Below, piece by piece: positions 41,952 through 49,365 of a DNA stretch of 64,000 bases. The first letter of the stretch is position 1, and every line of letters starts with the position of its first letter. The DNA comes from an uncultured Christensenella sp. (lineage in GTDB: Bacteria; Bacillota; Clostridia; Christensenellales; Borkfalkiaceae). The notes beneath the pieces are model-generated. The model saw nothing but the letters and a program-made list of their open reading frames with translations, did no database searches and was not told the origin of the DNA. Position numbers and translations under genes: made by a program. The DNA lies in assembly GCA_910578195.1 (NCBI GenBank), contig CAJTOY010000002.1, positions 196,272 through 260,271 of the forward strand, read 5' to 3'.

Positions 41952-42734
41952 ATGAAAGGCATGGTTAAAGCAATTGTTGCAGGCGTCATAATAACGGCAA
42001 TCGGCATTGGCTTGCTCCTCACGGGGTTTGCACTCAACGACTGGAAATTTTTCGAGCCTAAATTCGAAATGCAACGCTTCGACGCAACCGCCGACAACAC
42101 TGCGGTAGACGTCGACTTCGGGGCGGGCACACTCAGAATAGAGTACTTCGACGGCGAGAAAATCGCAATCGACTACCCCGTATCGAACGGCTTCGACGCG
42201 GACATTTTCGAGCGGGACGGAAAGCTGTTTTTCGAAACAACAAAAAAATGGTTTACGGTGAATTTCGGTAACTGGCACATTCCCGAAACGGTCATATATC
42301 TGCCGCGGGCAGTCGCGTTCAACCTCGATTTCGACATGGGCGCGGGCATGGCGACGCTTACAAGCGGAACGTACGGCAATGTTTCGATTGAGGTCGGCGC
42401 GGGCACACTTACGGCGACGGATATCGTCTGCAACGCGTTCAGCGCCGACATCGCCGCAGGCATGCTTACGGCTACGGATATCGTCTGCAATTCTTTCGAC
42501 GCGGACGTCAGCGCGGGTAAGCTTGTCGCCGACTCGCTCACTTCGCCCGATATCGATATATCGGTCAGCGCGGGCTACGCCGAAGCGACTATAAACGGCG
42601 CAAAGTCGGAATACACGATAAAAGCCTCCGCAAGCGCGGGCAGCTGCAACGTCTCCGACCAGACGGGCACAACAAATAAAAGGCTGAACGCAGACTGTTC
42701 GGCGGGCTCGATAGTAATTAAATTCACAGCTTGA
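41952..42734 (+). CDS. DUF4097 family beta-strand repeat protein
   Basis: This 260-residue protein has one N-terminal membrane segment and a beta-solenoid outer part, with repeats such as DFGAGTLRIEYFDGEK, EVGAGTLTATDIVCNAFSAD, IAAGMLTATDIVCNSFDADV. It is the third gene of the PadR operon. Its terminator is split by the 0.9-kb element that follows. Confidence 0.88.
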   Translation: MKGMVKAIVAGVIITAIGIGLLLTGFALNDWKFFEPKFEMQRFDATADNTAVDVDFGAGTLRIEYFDGEKIAIDYPVSNGFDADIFERDGKLFFETTKKWFTVNFGNWHIPETVIYLPRAVAFNLDFDMGAGMATLTSGTYGNVSIEVGAGTLTATDIVCNAFSADIAAGMLTATDIVCNSFDADVSAGKLVADSLTSPDIDISVSAGYAEATINGAKSEYTIKASASAGSCNVSDQTGTTNKRLNADCSAGSIVIKFTA

Positions 42735-42798
42735 AAAGCGCCCCCGCTTTACCGTAGTTCCCATAGGGAATTTTACCACAAGAACAGAATATAAATAT

Positions 42799-42837
42799 AG
42801 CGCACTATACCTTGCAAGCAAGGCGAGTGCGCTTTTG
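42799..42837 (+). terminator. Terminator-like hairpin inside the 0.9-kb element
   Basis: AGCGCAC (42799-42805) and GTGCGCT (42827-42833) with inner CCTTGC and CAAGG pairing, then TTTTG. It lies before the promoter of the cargo gene. Confidence 0.6.
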
Positions 42838-42903
42838 CTTTACTTGTTCATTTAATTGTTGTATAATAATAGGCTAATAAACAATAATTTAGTGGAGAAA
42901 ATT

Positions 42904-43404
42904 ATGGGTTTTTCAATAAATGCCACAAATTTCAAATGGAGTGACGAAATTGATGAAACGGAAGATTTATGTTTGCATGGTCACGCTGTGGTTCATATTG
43001 GAGAAAAGAAACTTGAATATGATGCTACAATAAGTGCAACTGCACTTTATTTATTAAAAACATTAACTGAAAATCATATTATTAACACCGATAATCAGCT
43101 ATTGCCTTGTTGCGGTTTTTCTATGTTCCCTAATGACACATTGGATAATGTAGTAATTGCTGGATGTGATAACGGAATAGATTGGTCTGTTATTCATGAC
43201 GGGGATACTGTCATTTTGGAGTTAGAAGATGGTACAAGAGAAAATATTTCAATTAACAAGTACAAGCAAGAAGTTTTTAAGTTCGCAGATAAAGTTGAAG
43301 CATTTTATAAATCCTGTTCCCCCAAAAAAATTCCAGATGACAAAATAGACCGCAACGGATATATTGCTTTTTGGAATGAATGGCATAGAAGAAGAAATCA
43401 ATAA
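42904..43404 (+). CDS. AT-rich orphan protein (166 aa), element cargo
   Basis: This protein is not recognised. It reads MGFSINATNFKWSDEIDETE, then a beta-rich body, an N-terminal hydrophobic-free region and a C-terminus with GYIAFWNEWHRRRNQ. Immunity-type small proteins have a similar look, but this is weak. The ATG at 42904 has GGAG 8 nt upstream. Base use is clearly more AT-rich than the neighbours, which fits recent transfer with the element. Confidence 0.65.
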   Translation: MGFSINATNFKWSDEIDETEDLCLHGHAVVHIGEKKLEYDATISATALYLLKTLTENHIINTDNQLLPCCGFSMFPNDTLDNVVIAGCDNGIDWSVIHDGDTVILELEDGTRENISINKYKQEVFKFADKVEAFYKSCSPKKIPDDKIDRNGYIAFWNEWHRRRNQ

Positions 43405-43422
43405 ATTTCATTTGCATTTTAA

Positions 43423-43511
43423 TCGTCATTGCGAACGAAGTGAAGCAATCTAGAAGAGAAATGCCTTAATGTCTGGATTGCCGCGGTCGCGTTGCTCCCT
43501 CGCAATGACGA
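43423..43511. repeat. Palindromic dispersed repeat (CGTCATTGCGA type)
   Basis: TCGTCATTGCGA (43423-43434) and TCGCAATGACGA (43500-43511) are perfect inverted ends around ~65 bp, with inner GCAATCT and GGATTGC pairing. Repeats with this sequence are common in many bacterial genomes (MITE-like). This copy sits inside the 0.9-kb element. Confidence 0.85.
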
Positions 43512-43556
43512 GCGGTTGAAAAAATTTCAATTTAACTTACTAAATTACAAGCAGAA

Positions 43557-43592
43557 AGAACTCTCAAACAATTTGTTCGAGAGTTCTTTATC
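43557..43592 (+). terminator. Terminator hairpin of the element cargo
   Basis: AGAACTCTC (43557-43565) and GAGAGTTCT (43579-43587) with a 13-nt loop, then TTATC. The 43404-43684 stretch holds only this hairpin, the repeat, the element end and the ogg promoter. Confidence 0.7.
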
Positions 43593-43648
43593 GTTATTTG
43601 TTTTTCATTTCCTATGGGAAGTGCACTTTCGCGGGGGCGCTTATTTTA

Positions 43649-43677
43649 TTGACAGCGAAAGTCGACAATGCTAAAAT
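43649..43677 (+). promoter_or_regulatory. Leaderless-type promoter of ogg
   Basis: TTGACA (43649-43654), 17 bp ending TGC, TAAAAT (43672-43677), then 6 bp to the ATG at 43684. The promoter lies just outside the 0.9-kb element, directly after the terminator half. Confidence 0.8.
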
Positions 43678-43683
43678 GAAATT

Positions 43684-44508
43684 ATGACAAAATTCGACTT
43701 CGACGCAAAGTATTTCAACCCCGGGCACACGCTCGACTGCGGGCAGGTGTTCCGTTTCAGACCGCACAAGGACGGCTTTATCGCCCTCTCCGCGGACAAG
43801 GCTTGCTTCGTCCGCTCGGACGGATTTAAAACCGTGGTCGAAAGCGACGACTGCGATTATTTTTACAACTATTTCGATTTAAACCGCGATTATTCGAAAA
43901 TCGTGGAAAAGGCGAAATCTTTCGATATACCCTTGCTTACCCGCAGCGCGGAAATATGCAAGGGGCTGAGAATTTTAAACCAGAACCGCGAGGAAATGAT
44001 TTACTCGTTCATTATCTCGCAGAATAACAATATTCCGCGCATAAAGGGAATTATAAACCGTATCTGCGAGGGGCTGGGCGAAAAGAGAAGTTCTCCGTTC
44101 GGCGAATATTACACCTTCCCCTCCTCGCAAACGCTTGCGGAAACGGACGTAAGCTTTTTCAAGGCGGCGGGCGCGGGCTACCGCGACTGCTATCTCGTTG
44201 AAACCTCGAAGAGGATTTCCGCCGAGGGAATTTCGCGGCTCGAAGGGTTGGACGCCGCCGCGCTCAAAAAGGAGCTGCTTACATATAAGGGCGTGGGTCC
44301 GAAAGTTGCGGACTGCATTTCGGTGTTCGGGTTCGGCAAGACGGATTCTTTCCCCGTCGATACCTGGGTAGAAAAGGTTTATAAAGAGGACTTCGGCGGG
44401 CGGCTTAAAGACAGAAACAAAATTGCCGAATACTTCGTAAACGCGTTCGGCGAATATTCGAGCTTCGTTCAACAGTATCTTTTTTACGGAAAAAGGCTAA
44501 ACTTATAA
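43684..44508 (+). CDS. 8-oxoguanine DNA glycosylase (OGG1-like HhH-GPD)
   Basis: The 274-residue enzyme removes 8-oxoguanine. The N-terminal OGG domain (TLDCGQVFRFRPHKDGF) is followed by FIISQNNNIPRIKGIINRI, the helix-hairpin-helix LTYKGVGPKVADCISVFGF (holding the catalytic Lys) and the catalytic Asp in FPVDTWVEKVY. It resembles the clostridial AlkA/Ogg fusion type. It is followed 1 bp later by a GTG-start gene, so they are co-transcribed. Confidence 0.88.
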   Translation: MTKFDFDAKYFNPGHTLDCGQVFRFRPHKDGFIALSADKACFVRSDGFKTVVESDDCDYFYNYFDLNRDYSKIVEKAKSFDIPLLTRSAEICKGLRILNQNREEMIYSFIISQNNNIPRIKGIINRICEGLGEKRSSPFGEYYTFPSSQTLAETDVSFFKAAGAGYRDCYLVETSKRISAEGISRLEGLDAAALKKELLTYKGVGPKVADCISVFGFGKTDSFPVDTWVEKVYKEDFGGRLKDRNKIAEYFVNAFGEYSSFVQQYLFYGKRLNL

Positions 44509-44509
44509 T

Positions 44510-45184
44510 GTGCCCGATTATTTTTCCCACGGCGTAGCCGCCGAAATAATTTACGAAAAGCTTGACAGCAAGCACAAAAACATGTTATTCCCGAAAACGC
44601 TTTACCTTTTGGGCGCGCAAGGCGGGGATACCTTTTTCGCGTACTGCGTAAAGCCTACAAAGACCAACCTCGGCAGAAGCATGCACCGCATGAACGCCAT
44701 TTACTTATTCGAACAGCTTTCGCGGGGAAACCTTGCCTACGCCGCGGGCTTTGCCTCGCACTACGCGCTCGACTGCACCCTCCACCCCGCCATTTACGCG
44801 TACGAAAGCACAAAACGCTCGCCTTTCGCACATACCAGCTTCGAAAGCGATTTGGGACTTTACATCAGCCGCAAATACGGCATGCGGCGGCGCATTATTC
44901 CCGAGGACGAAGTGCTCGCCTGCACGAGCGCGGTCTACGACAGCATTAAAAAGGTCGAGCCGCTGGTCACGCTCACGGGCACGGAGCGGTGCCTTAAACG
45001 GTATTTTTCGTATACGCGCTTCCTCTTCCTCACAAAGCGGCAGGAATACAAGTGCGACTACGATTTGAAGATGCTCGACGACAAAATCGAGGAAAGTATC
45101 GCGCTGGGGCTCGAAGCCGTTAAGTGCGTGCTCGATGGCGATATCGATACGGAAATTTTCGGCAAACGCTTTTTACAGAAATAA
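44510..45184 (+). CDS. Zinc-dependent phospholipase C-like protein
   Basis: This 224-residue protein matches the zinc-dependent phospholipase C/S1-P1-like fold: MPDYFSHGVAAEIIYEKL, LGAQGGDTFFAYC, GRSMHRMNAIYLFEQL, YAAGFASHYALDCTLHPAIYAY. His and Asp residues form a metal site. No signal peptide is seen, so it is probably cytosolic. It starts with GTG at 44510, one base after the ogg stop. Confidence 0.85.
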   Translation: MPDYFSHGVAAEIIYEKLDSKHKNMLFPKTLYLLGAQGGDTFFAYCVKPTKTNLGRSMHRMNAIYLFEQLSRGNLAYAAGFASHYALDCTLHPAIYAYESTKRSPFAHTSFESDLGLYISRKYGMRRRIIPEDEVLACTSAVYDSIKKVEPLVTLTGTERCLKRYFSYTRFLFLTKRQEYKCDYDLKMLDDKIEESIALGLEAVKCVLDGDIDTEIFGKRFLQK

Positions 45185-45188
45185 CATA

Positions 45189-45222
45189 CCGCCGACAGCC
45201 TTTTGGCTGTCGGCGGCATTTT
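45189..45222. terminator. Bidirectional intrinsic terminator
   Basis: CCGCCGACAGCC and GGCTGTCGGCGG form a 12-bp stem with a TTTT loop, followed by CATTTTATTT. Confidence 0.85.
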
Positions 45223-46027
45223 ATTTACTGCTCATTTTTAAATCTTTGAAAGCATATGTGGCGTAATAATAGTTTTTGATAAAATTCTCGTCGATTTTCT
45301 CTAACAACAAATGCAATTCATGACAGTCTTGCTTTTTATGCAATTCAATCATTTTGACGTCGGTATTATCAACTGAAATTTCTTCTTCTAAAATTTTAAT
45401 GCCGCTGAACGTCAGTTTAGTGTAATTATCCAGCTTTAAGTACATTTTATCATTGACTACTTCTGCTTTTGTAATAGCGGTTTCGTCAAACAGCAACGGC
45501 AAAGAATGTGTATACGGGTGCTTTTCAAACTGTTTATGAATAGTAAGTCCTTGCTCAGCCTCGACAGATTTATCGCAAGCTTTTTCATAAATTTTATACG
45601 CTTTTCTGCATTGCTTTTTAGCATAACTTAAAATTTCTTTTTTTACTTCGCTTTCGGCATACCCGAGCGCAAGCAATCTTTTATCTTTGACACGGCTTAA
45701 AAGATTATCGGGCAAATAGGTAATTATGCGCAGTAAATTTTTGTACTGAAACAGTAAGTTGTTTTTAAGTTCTTCGTCGTTCATTTCACGGTTGCCGCTC
45801 AAAAAGTCGTAATCGAAGAATAAAACTTCGGGCAAAATCAAAAAACTAATTTCGTTTTCTTTATTCGTCAAATTAAAATCTGTTTTTACCGTAATTAAAT
45901 CTTTTTCAGCAACGCTTTCAGTGCCGCCGTTCGTAAACGCGAACGGCACTTTTTTTTTCGAACTAAAAATGGATATCAACTCTTGAAGTTCGTAATCCTT
46001 AACCCACTCTTTTGTCAATCTTTTCAC
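45221..46027 (-). CDS. Hypothetical protein, possibly DUF4085-like
   Basis: This 268-residue protein begins MKRLTKEWVKDYELQELISI, which resembles the start of DUF4085 proteins, and contains a helical central region and a beta-rich C-terminus. No membrane segment. The family match is a weak guess. The gene is AT-rich and lies divergent from the third tandem-XRE gene, with an operator between them, so the two form a likely regulated pair. Confidence 0.55.
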   Translation of the reverse strand: MKRLTKEWVKDYELQELISIFSSKKKVPFAFTNGGTESVAEKDLITVKTDFNLTNKENEISFLILPEVLFFDYDFLSGNREMNDEELKNNLLFQYKNLLRIITYLPDNLLSRVKDKRLLALGYAESEVKKEILSYAKKQCRKAYKIYEKACDKSVEAEQGLTIHKQFEKHPYTHSLPLLFDETAITKAEVVNDKMYLKLDNYTKLTFSGIKILEEEISVDNTDVKMIELHKKQDCHELHLLLEKIDENFIKNYYYATYAFKDLKMSSK

Positions 46028-46100
46028 TTTGTTCTCCTTTGTGCATATAAATATTTTTTCTTAAAGTGCACACAATTTAGTGTACCTCCATTATATAGTA

Positions 46101-46138
46101 CGGAACTACGAAACAGCAAGCGAAATTTCGTTGTTCCG
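46101..46138. promoter_or_regulatory. Inverted-repeat operator between the divergent pair
   Basis: CGGAACTACGAAA (46101-46113) and TTTCGTTGTTCCG (46126-46138) match at 12 of 13 positions around a 12-bp spacer. It shares ACGAAA, GCAAG and TTTCGT with the operator at 15191-15214. It also lies next to direct repeats AGTGCAC and AGTGTAC (46067-46085). Confidence 0.6.
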
Positions 46139-46170
46139 CACATAATAATTTGTCGAAAGAGCACTAATTT

Positions 46171-46614
46171 ATGAATATTTTGTCAAAACTCTCTGATACA
46201 CTTAAAGAACTGATGCTAATTAACGATTTAACCGAACAAACTCTGGCTGAGCAAACCGGTATCCCGATTGCTTGTATTTCTGTTTATGTTCGCGGTTTGC
46301 AGTTGCCTTACATAGATACGCTGTTAAAGCTTGCCGATTATTTTAAATGTTCGGTAGACTATCTTTTAGGTTTGACCGATAACTTTTGTAAAAAAGATTA
46401 TAATTATAGCTCGACATTTTTACAGAGGTTTAACGAGTTGCTGGTAACAAATAATTGCACTACCTATAAAAAGTTCGGAATTAATGAAATTTCAAAAAGC
46501 AGTTTTTATGAGTGGAAACGCGGTAAAAGTTTACCTACACTTGAAAATCTTGTAAAACTTGCGCAACATTTCAACCGCTCGATTGATTTTATTTTGGGTC
46601 GCACCGATTACTGA
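46171..46614 (+). CDS. Tandem XRE-type HTH regulator
   Basis: A 147-residue protein of two Cro/C1-type domains: TEQTLAEQTGIPIACISVYVRG then SVDYLLGLTDN, and TYKKFGINEISKSSFYEWKR then SIDFILGRTDY. It is the third paralogue in the window (with 5855 and 15257). It probably controls itself and the divergent gene through the operator at 46101. It ends in a strong terminator. Confidence 0.85.
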   Translation: MNILSKLSDTLKELMLINDLTEQTLAEQTGIPIACISVYVRGLQLPYIDTLLKLADYFKCSVDYLLGLTDNFCKKDYNYSSTFLQRFNELLVTNNCTTYKKFGINEISKSSFYEWKRGKSLPTLENLVKLAQHFNRSIDFILGRTDY

Positions 46615-46615
46615 A

Positions 46616-46644
46616 AATCGCCCGCCATATTATGGCGGGCGATT
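46616..46644. terminator. Bidirectional intrinsic terminator
   Basis: AATCGCCCGCCAT (46616-46628) and ATGGCGGGCGATT (46632-46644) form a 13-bp stem with a 3-nt loop, then ATTATT. Confidence 0.85.
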
Positions 46645-47440
46645 ATTCCAATATTTTATCGTAAATGTTGTGCGACTGCAACTGTACGTAAAGTTCGTCC
46701 TCGGTTATCTCGTCCAAAAGCCCCTCTGAATAGAACTGAAAGACAAGATACCTGCTGCCGTCGAGATGGCGTATCGCGTCCTTGAACGTCGAGCTTTCGT
46801 TCAGCATGACGTACTTTATTTCCTTGCCGCGCTTGGGCTTTTTGGCGGTGAAATTAATCCGCGTCAGAAGGGGCTCCTTCTCGAACGCCGAAAAAAGCAG
46901 AAATCCCGCGAACGTCAAAAGCGACAGATTTTTAAACGCGAGGAAAAATATCAGCACAAACGCGACCGCCAGCACGCCGCTCATAACCCGCAAGGTTATC
47001 GCCGCCGCCTTTCGGGGCATTATCAGAACGAGCAGACAGCGCGCTATCCTCCCGCCGTCGAGCGGGTACGCGGGCAGAACGTTAATCAAAAACATCAGCG
47101 CGCTTGCGGAAAACACCGTGTCGGTGAACGCGTACGTTTCGGGGAAAAACCACCACAGCCCCGCGCACGCCGTGCAGATCAGCGCGTTTACGAGCGGACC
47201 CGCAACCGCGAGCTTGATTTCGTCTATCGGAGAAATCCCCTCCGTGTCGCACGACGCCGCCGCGCCGTACGGCATGAGGCTTATTTTTTCGCACATGTAG
47301 CCCATGCGCGAGGCGCAAAATATATGACCGCACTCATGCAGGAGCGCGGTCAGTGCGTATATTAAGAATACGGGCAACCCGCCGAATATTGCAGAGGCAA
47401 TCCCGAGCGCTATAAAAAGCGGGTGCAGTGTTATTTTCAC
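46643..47440 (-). CDS. spoIVFB: SpoIVFB-like M50 intramembrane metalloprotease
   Basis: This 265-residue protein is a site-2 protease. HECGH (35-39) is the metal site and NVLPAYPLDGGR the second motif, with five or six membrane segments and a ~80-residue C-terminal CBS-like region (YVMLNESSTFKDAIRHLDGSRYLVFQF). In Bacillus it cleaves pro-sigma-K. The upstream gene is its regulator-like partner, with a 4-bp overlap. Confidence 0.88.
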   Translation of the reverse strand: MKITLHPLFIALGIASAIFGGLPVFLIYALTALLHECGHIFCASRMGYMCEKISLMPYGAAASCDTEGISPIDEIKLAVAGPLVNALICTACAGLWWFFPETYAFTDTVFSASALMFLINVLPAYPLDGGRIARCLLVLIMPRKAAAITLRVMSGVLAVAFVLIFFLAFKNLSLLTFAGFLLFSAFEKEPLLTRINFTAKKPKRGKEIKYVMLNESSTFKDAIRHLDGSRYLVFQFYSEGLLDEITEDELYVQLQSHNIYDKILE

Positions 47441-48192
47441 GACTTCCAGACGGGAACGGCGCCGCTCAACGTATAGCAGTTCAAAAGAGTTTCGTTGTCG
47501 TACATGGATACGCGCACTTCGCTTTCGCCGTCGCTGTAACCTACGGGAATGTTGGCTTTAACCGCCGTACCGACCGCGGAATAAACGTTCGTAAGCCCCG
47601 TTATAACGCTGGTGAATGTCGAGGTATGCGCAACTTCTACGGTGTAAACGCCGTTTTCCTGCGAGACTTTTTTAACCTTGCCCGCACAAACGGGATACAC
47701 GCTGCCCTCGGCAGTGAAATAAAGCACGCCGCTGTCGGTTACGCTGACCTCCGCTTCGGAAAAGTCGCTGACCACCGACGAAAGCTTGAATTCGGTGTAC
47801 GCTGGTTCGGGCTCGGTCGAAGCGGAGAACGAGTTCAGAAACGTGTTGATAACCGTGTTGGGCAACAAAAGATTTGTCACGAAAATCGCAATGGCGATTA
47901 TCGCGACAGCGATTGCTTCGGCGAACACGATTTTTCCGCCCTTGGTGTTCTGTCTTATCGCCGCAGCCTTGCCCTTGGTCTTTACGGGCTTGGGAGGGTC
48001 GGATAAATCCTCCGAATAAACGTAGGCGCCCACGCGCTCGTTCACACTCTCTACTACGCGCTCCTTCAAATCCTCTTGCACGGGCGCGGGCTCCTGCTTA
48101 GCCTTGCGCTTGAAAAGGCTTTTCTTCTTTACGACGTTTACCGTGCTTACGGGTATTTCAAGCATTTCGGCATAGTCTAATTCTTCGTTCAT
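47437..48192 (-). CDS. spoIVFA: SpoIVFA-like protein with LytM domain
   Basis: This 251-residue protein has a long cytosolic N-terminus, one membrane segment (residues ~85-108) and a degenerate M23/LytM fold at the C-terminus (GKVKKVSQENGVYTVEVAH...GTAVKANIPVGYSDG) without the full zinc set. It inhibits or positions SpoIVFB in Bacillus. A sigma-E-like promoter, TATACAAT at 48213-48220 and a GTAAAAT 15 bp upstream, suits its timing. Confidence 0.75.
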   Translation of the reverse strand: MNEELDYAEMLEIPVSTVNVVKKKSLFKRKAKQEPAPVQEDLKERVVESVNERVGAYVYSEDLSDPPKPVKTKGKAAAIRQNTKGGKIVFAEAIAVAIIAIAIFVTNLLLPNTVINTFLNSFSASTEPEPAYTEFKLSSVVSDFSEAEVSVTDSGVLYFTAEGSVYPVCAGKVKKVSQENGVYTVEVAHTSTFTSVITGLTNVYSAVGTAVKANIPVGYSDGESEVRVSMYDNETLLNCYTLSGAVPVWKS

Positions 48193-48212
48193 ATCGTCCT
48201 CCGAGTTTTTTT

Positions 48213-48242
48213 ATTGTATATCCTACTTTATGCGGATTTTAC
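48213..48242 (-). promoter_or_regulatory. Sigma-E-like promoter of the spoIVF pair
   Basis: GTAAAAT (48242-48236), 15 bp, TATACAAT (48220-48213) on the minus strand, near the sigma-E pattern KMATATT and CATACAHT. A good ribosome binding site GGAGGA follows. Confidence 0.45.
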
Positions 48243-48264
48243 GGAGGTTAGAACAAAAATAAAT

Positions 48265-49077
48265 TTACAATTTTTCGGATAAAATGGCGAATTGCTTTGG
48301 CGTCAGCGTTTCGCCGCGGGCTTTGAGGTCTATGCCGCAATCGGTCAGTATTTCCTCCGCCCTTGCGCGGGGCAGTCCGTAGGAATTCATAAGGTTGTTG
48401 ACAAGCGTCTTTCTGCGCGAAGAGAAAGCCGCGTGCACTGCTTTTTTGTATGCGGCTTTATCCTTGACCCCGACGCCGCTTCCGAACGTGAATTTCACTA
48501 CCGCGCTGTCGACGTTGGGGCGGGGATAAAAAAGCGTGCGGGGCACGCGCTTTACGATTGCGCACTCGGCGCGGAGGGCGACCATGGCGGTTATCGCGCC
48601 GTATTCGGGCGTGCCCGCTTTGGCGCAGAGGCGTTCGGCAACCTCCTCTTGCACCATGACCGAAAGCCCCTTGCACTTTTCCGCGTCCTCGATAAGCTTC
48701 ATAATGAGCGGGGTCGTGACGTAGTAAGGCAAATTCGCGACCACAAAATATTCCCCCGACTTTTCCTCGAATTCCTTCAAATCAACCTTTAAAAAGTCGC
48801 GGAAAACAACCTCTGCATTGTCCAGCCCCGCAAGCGTGCGCTCCAACACGGGCTGCAAAGTCTTGTCCACCTCGAACGCGGTCACCTTTTTGACCCTTTC
48901 GGCGAGCGCGCGGGTCAGCGTGCCCGCGCCGCAGCCTATCTCGACGACCTCGTCGTTTTCGCCGACGCCCGACGCCGTTACGATTGAAGCGAGCAGATTT
49001 TTATCGGTGATAAAATTCTGCCCGAGCTGTTTTTTGAAGCCGAAACCGCACTCGGCGAGAATAGTTTTAATTTCCAT
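48265..49077 (-). CDS. rsmA: 16S rRNA dimethyladenosine transferase
   Basis: The 270-residue enzyme (KsgA) dimethylates two adenines near the 3' end of 16S rRNA. It shows KKQLGQNFITDKNLLASIV, VVEIGCGAGTLTRAL, ANLPYYVTTPLIMKL and VMVQEEVAERLCA, then PNVDSAVVKF. Length is normal. It has its own promoter (TTTACA-17-TATAAT, 49136-49108). Confidence 0.96.
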   Translation of the reverse strand: MEIKTILAECGFGFKKQLGQNFITDKNLLASIVTASGVGENDEVVEIGCGAGTLTRALAERVKKVTAFEVDKTLQPVLERTLAGLDNAEVVFRDFLKVDLKEFEEKSGEYFVVANLPYYVTTPLIMKLIEDAEKCKGLSVMVQEEVAERLCAKAGTPEYGAITAMVALRAECAIVKRVPRTLFYPRPNVDSAVVKFTFGSGVGVKDKAAYKKAVHAAFSSRRKTLVNNLMNSYGLPRARAEEILTDCGIDLKARGETLTPKQFAILSEKL

Positions 49078-49107
49078 TTTTTAGCCTGCTTATATTTGTA
49101 TACAATT

Positions 49108-49136
49108 ATTATAACGGCAAATACTGATTTTGTAAA
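49108..49136 (-). promoter_or_regulatory. Sigma-A promoter of rsmA
   Basis: TTTACA (49136-49131), 17 bp, TATAAT (49113-49108); leader of ~25 nt with a weak GCAGG ribosome binding site. Confidence 0.75.
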
Positions 49137-49165
49137 CGGATTTCTTCCCTTTACCTCACTTATGA

Positions 49166-49201
49166 GAAAAGCCCCCCTCGCGGTTAAGCGAGGGGGGCTT
49201 G
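49166..49201 (-). terminator. Intrinsic terminator after tatD and repeat B
   Basis: AAGCCCCCCTCGC and GCGAGGGGGGCTT form a 13-bp stem with a 6-nt loop, then TTCTC on the minus strand. Confidence 0.85.
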
Positions 49202-49209
49202 ACTTTGTT

Positions 49210-49300
49210 TTCACGAAAATCTGCTGACGCATATTTTCCGTGAGTTTGCTGTCGTCGCGAAAACGCTTAACGGGCGAAATAAATCCGCCCTTGCGTTTTC
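49210..49300 (-). repeat. Dispersed structured repeat, copy B
   Basis: The minus strand of this stretch matches copy A (33850-33950) over most of its length. It keeps both hairpins; hairpin 1 has CGCCC where copy A has CGTCC. It lies between the tatD stop and the terminator. The 49301-49365 gap holds nothing else. Confidence 0.65.
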
Positions 49301-49365
49301 TTTACTTAATTATTTTCAAAATTTGCTTAATTGTTTTCGGGAGCCGTCGGCAACGTCTATCAATT

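Larger units (their letters stand above)
42751..43629. mobile_element. 0.9-kb non-autonomous element inserted in a terminator
   Basis: Left of it lies AAAAGCGCCCCCGC (42734-42747) and TTT; right of it CTTT (43626-43629), C, then GCGGGGGCGCTTATTTT. CTTT also stands at 42747-42750, so it is a likely 4-bp target duplication. Removing the element and one CTTT rebuilds AAGCGCCCCCGC, loop TTTC, GCGGGGGCGCTT, a perfect terminator after DUF4097. The ends are inverted: TTCCCATAGGGAATTTTA at the left, and TTCCCATAGGAAATGAAAAA at the right read inward. It carries one AT-rich gene, a repeat and two terminators but no transposase. Confidence 0.75.

Noticed and set aside
43492..43674. 60-aa plus-strand frame after the cargo gene
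   Set aside because: It runs across the dispersed repeat, a terminator and the element end.
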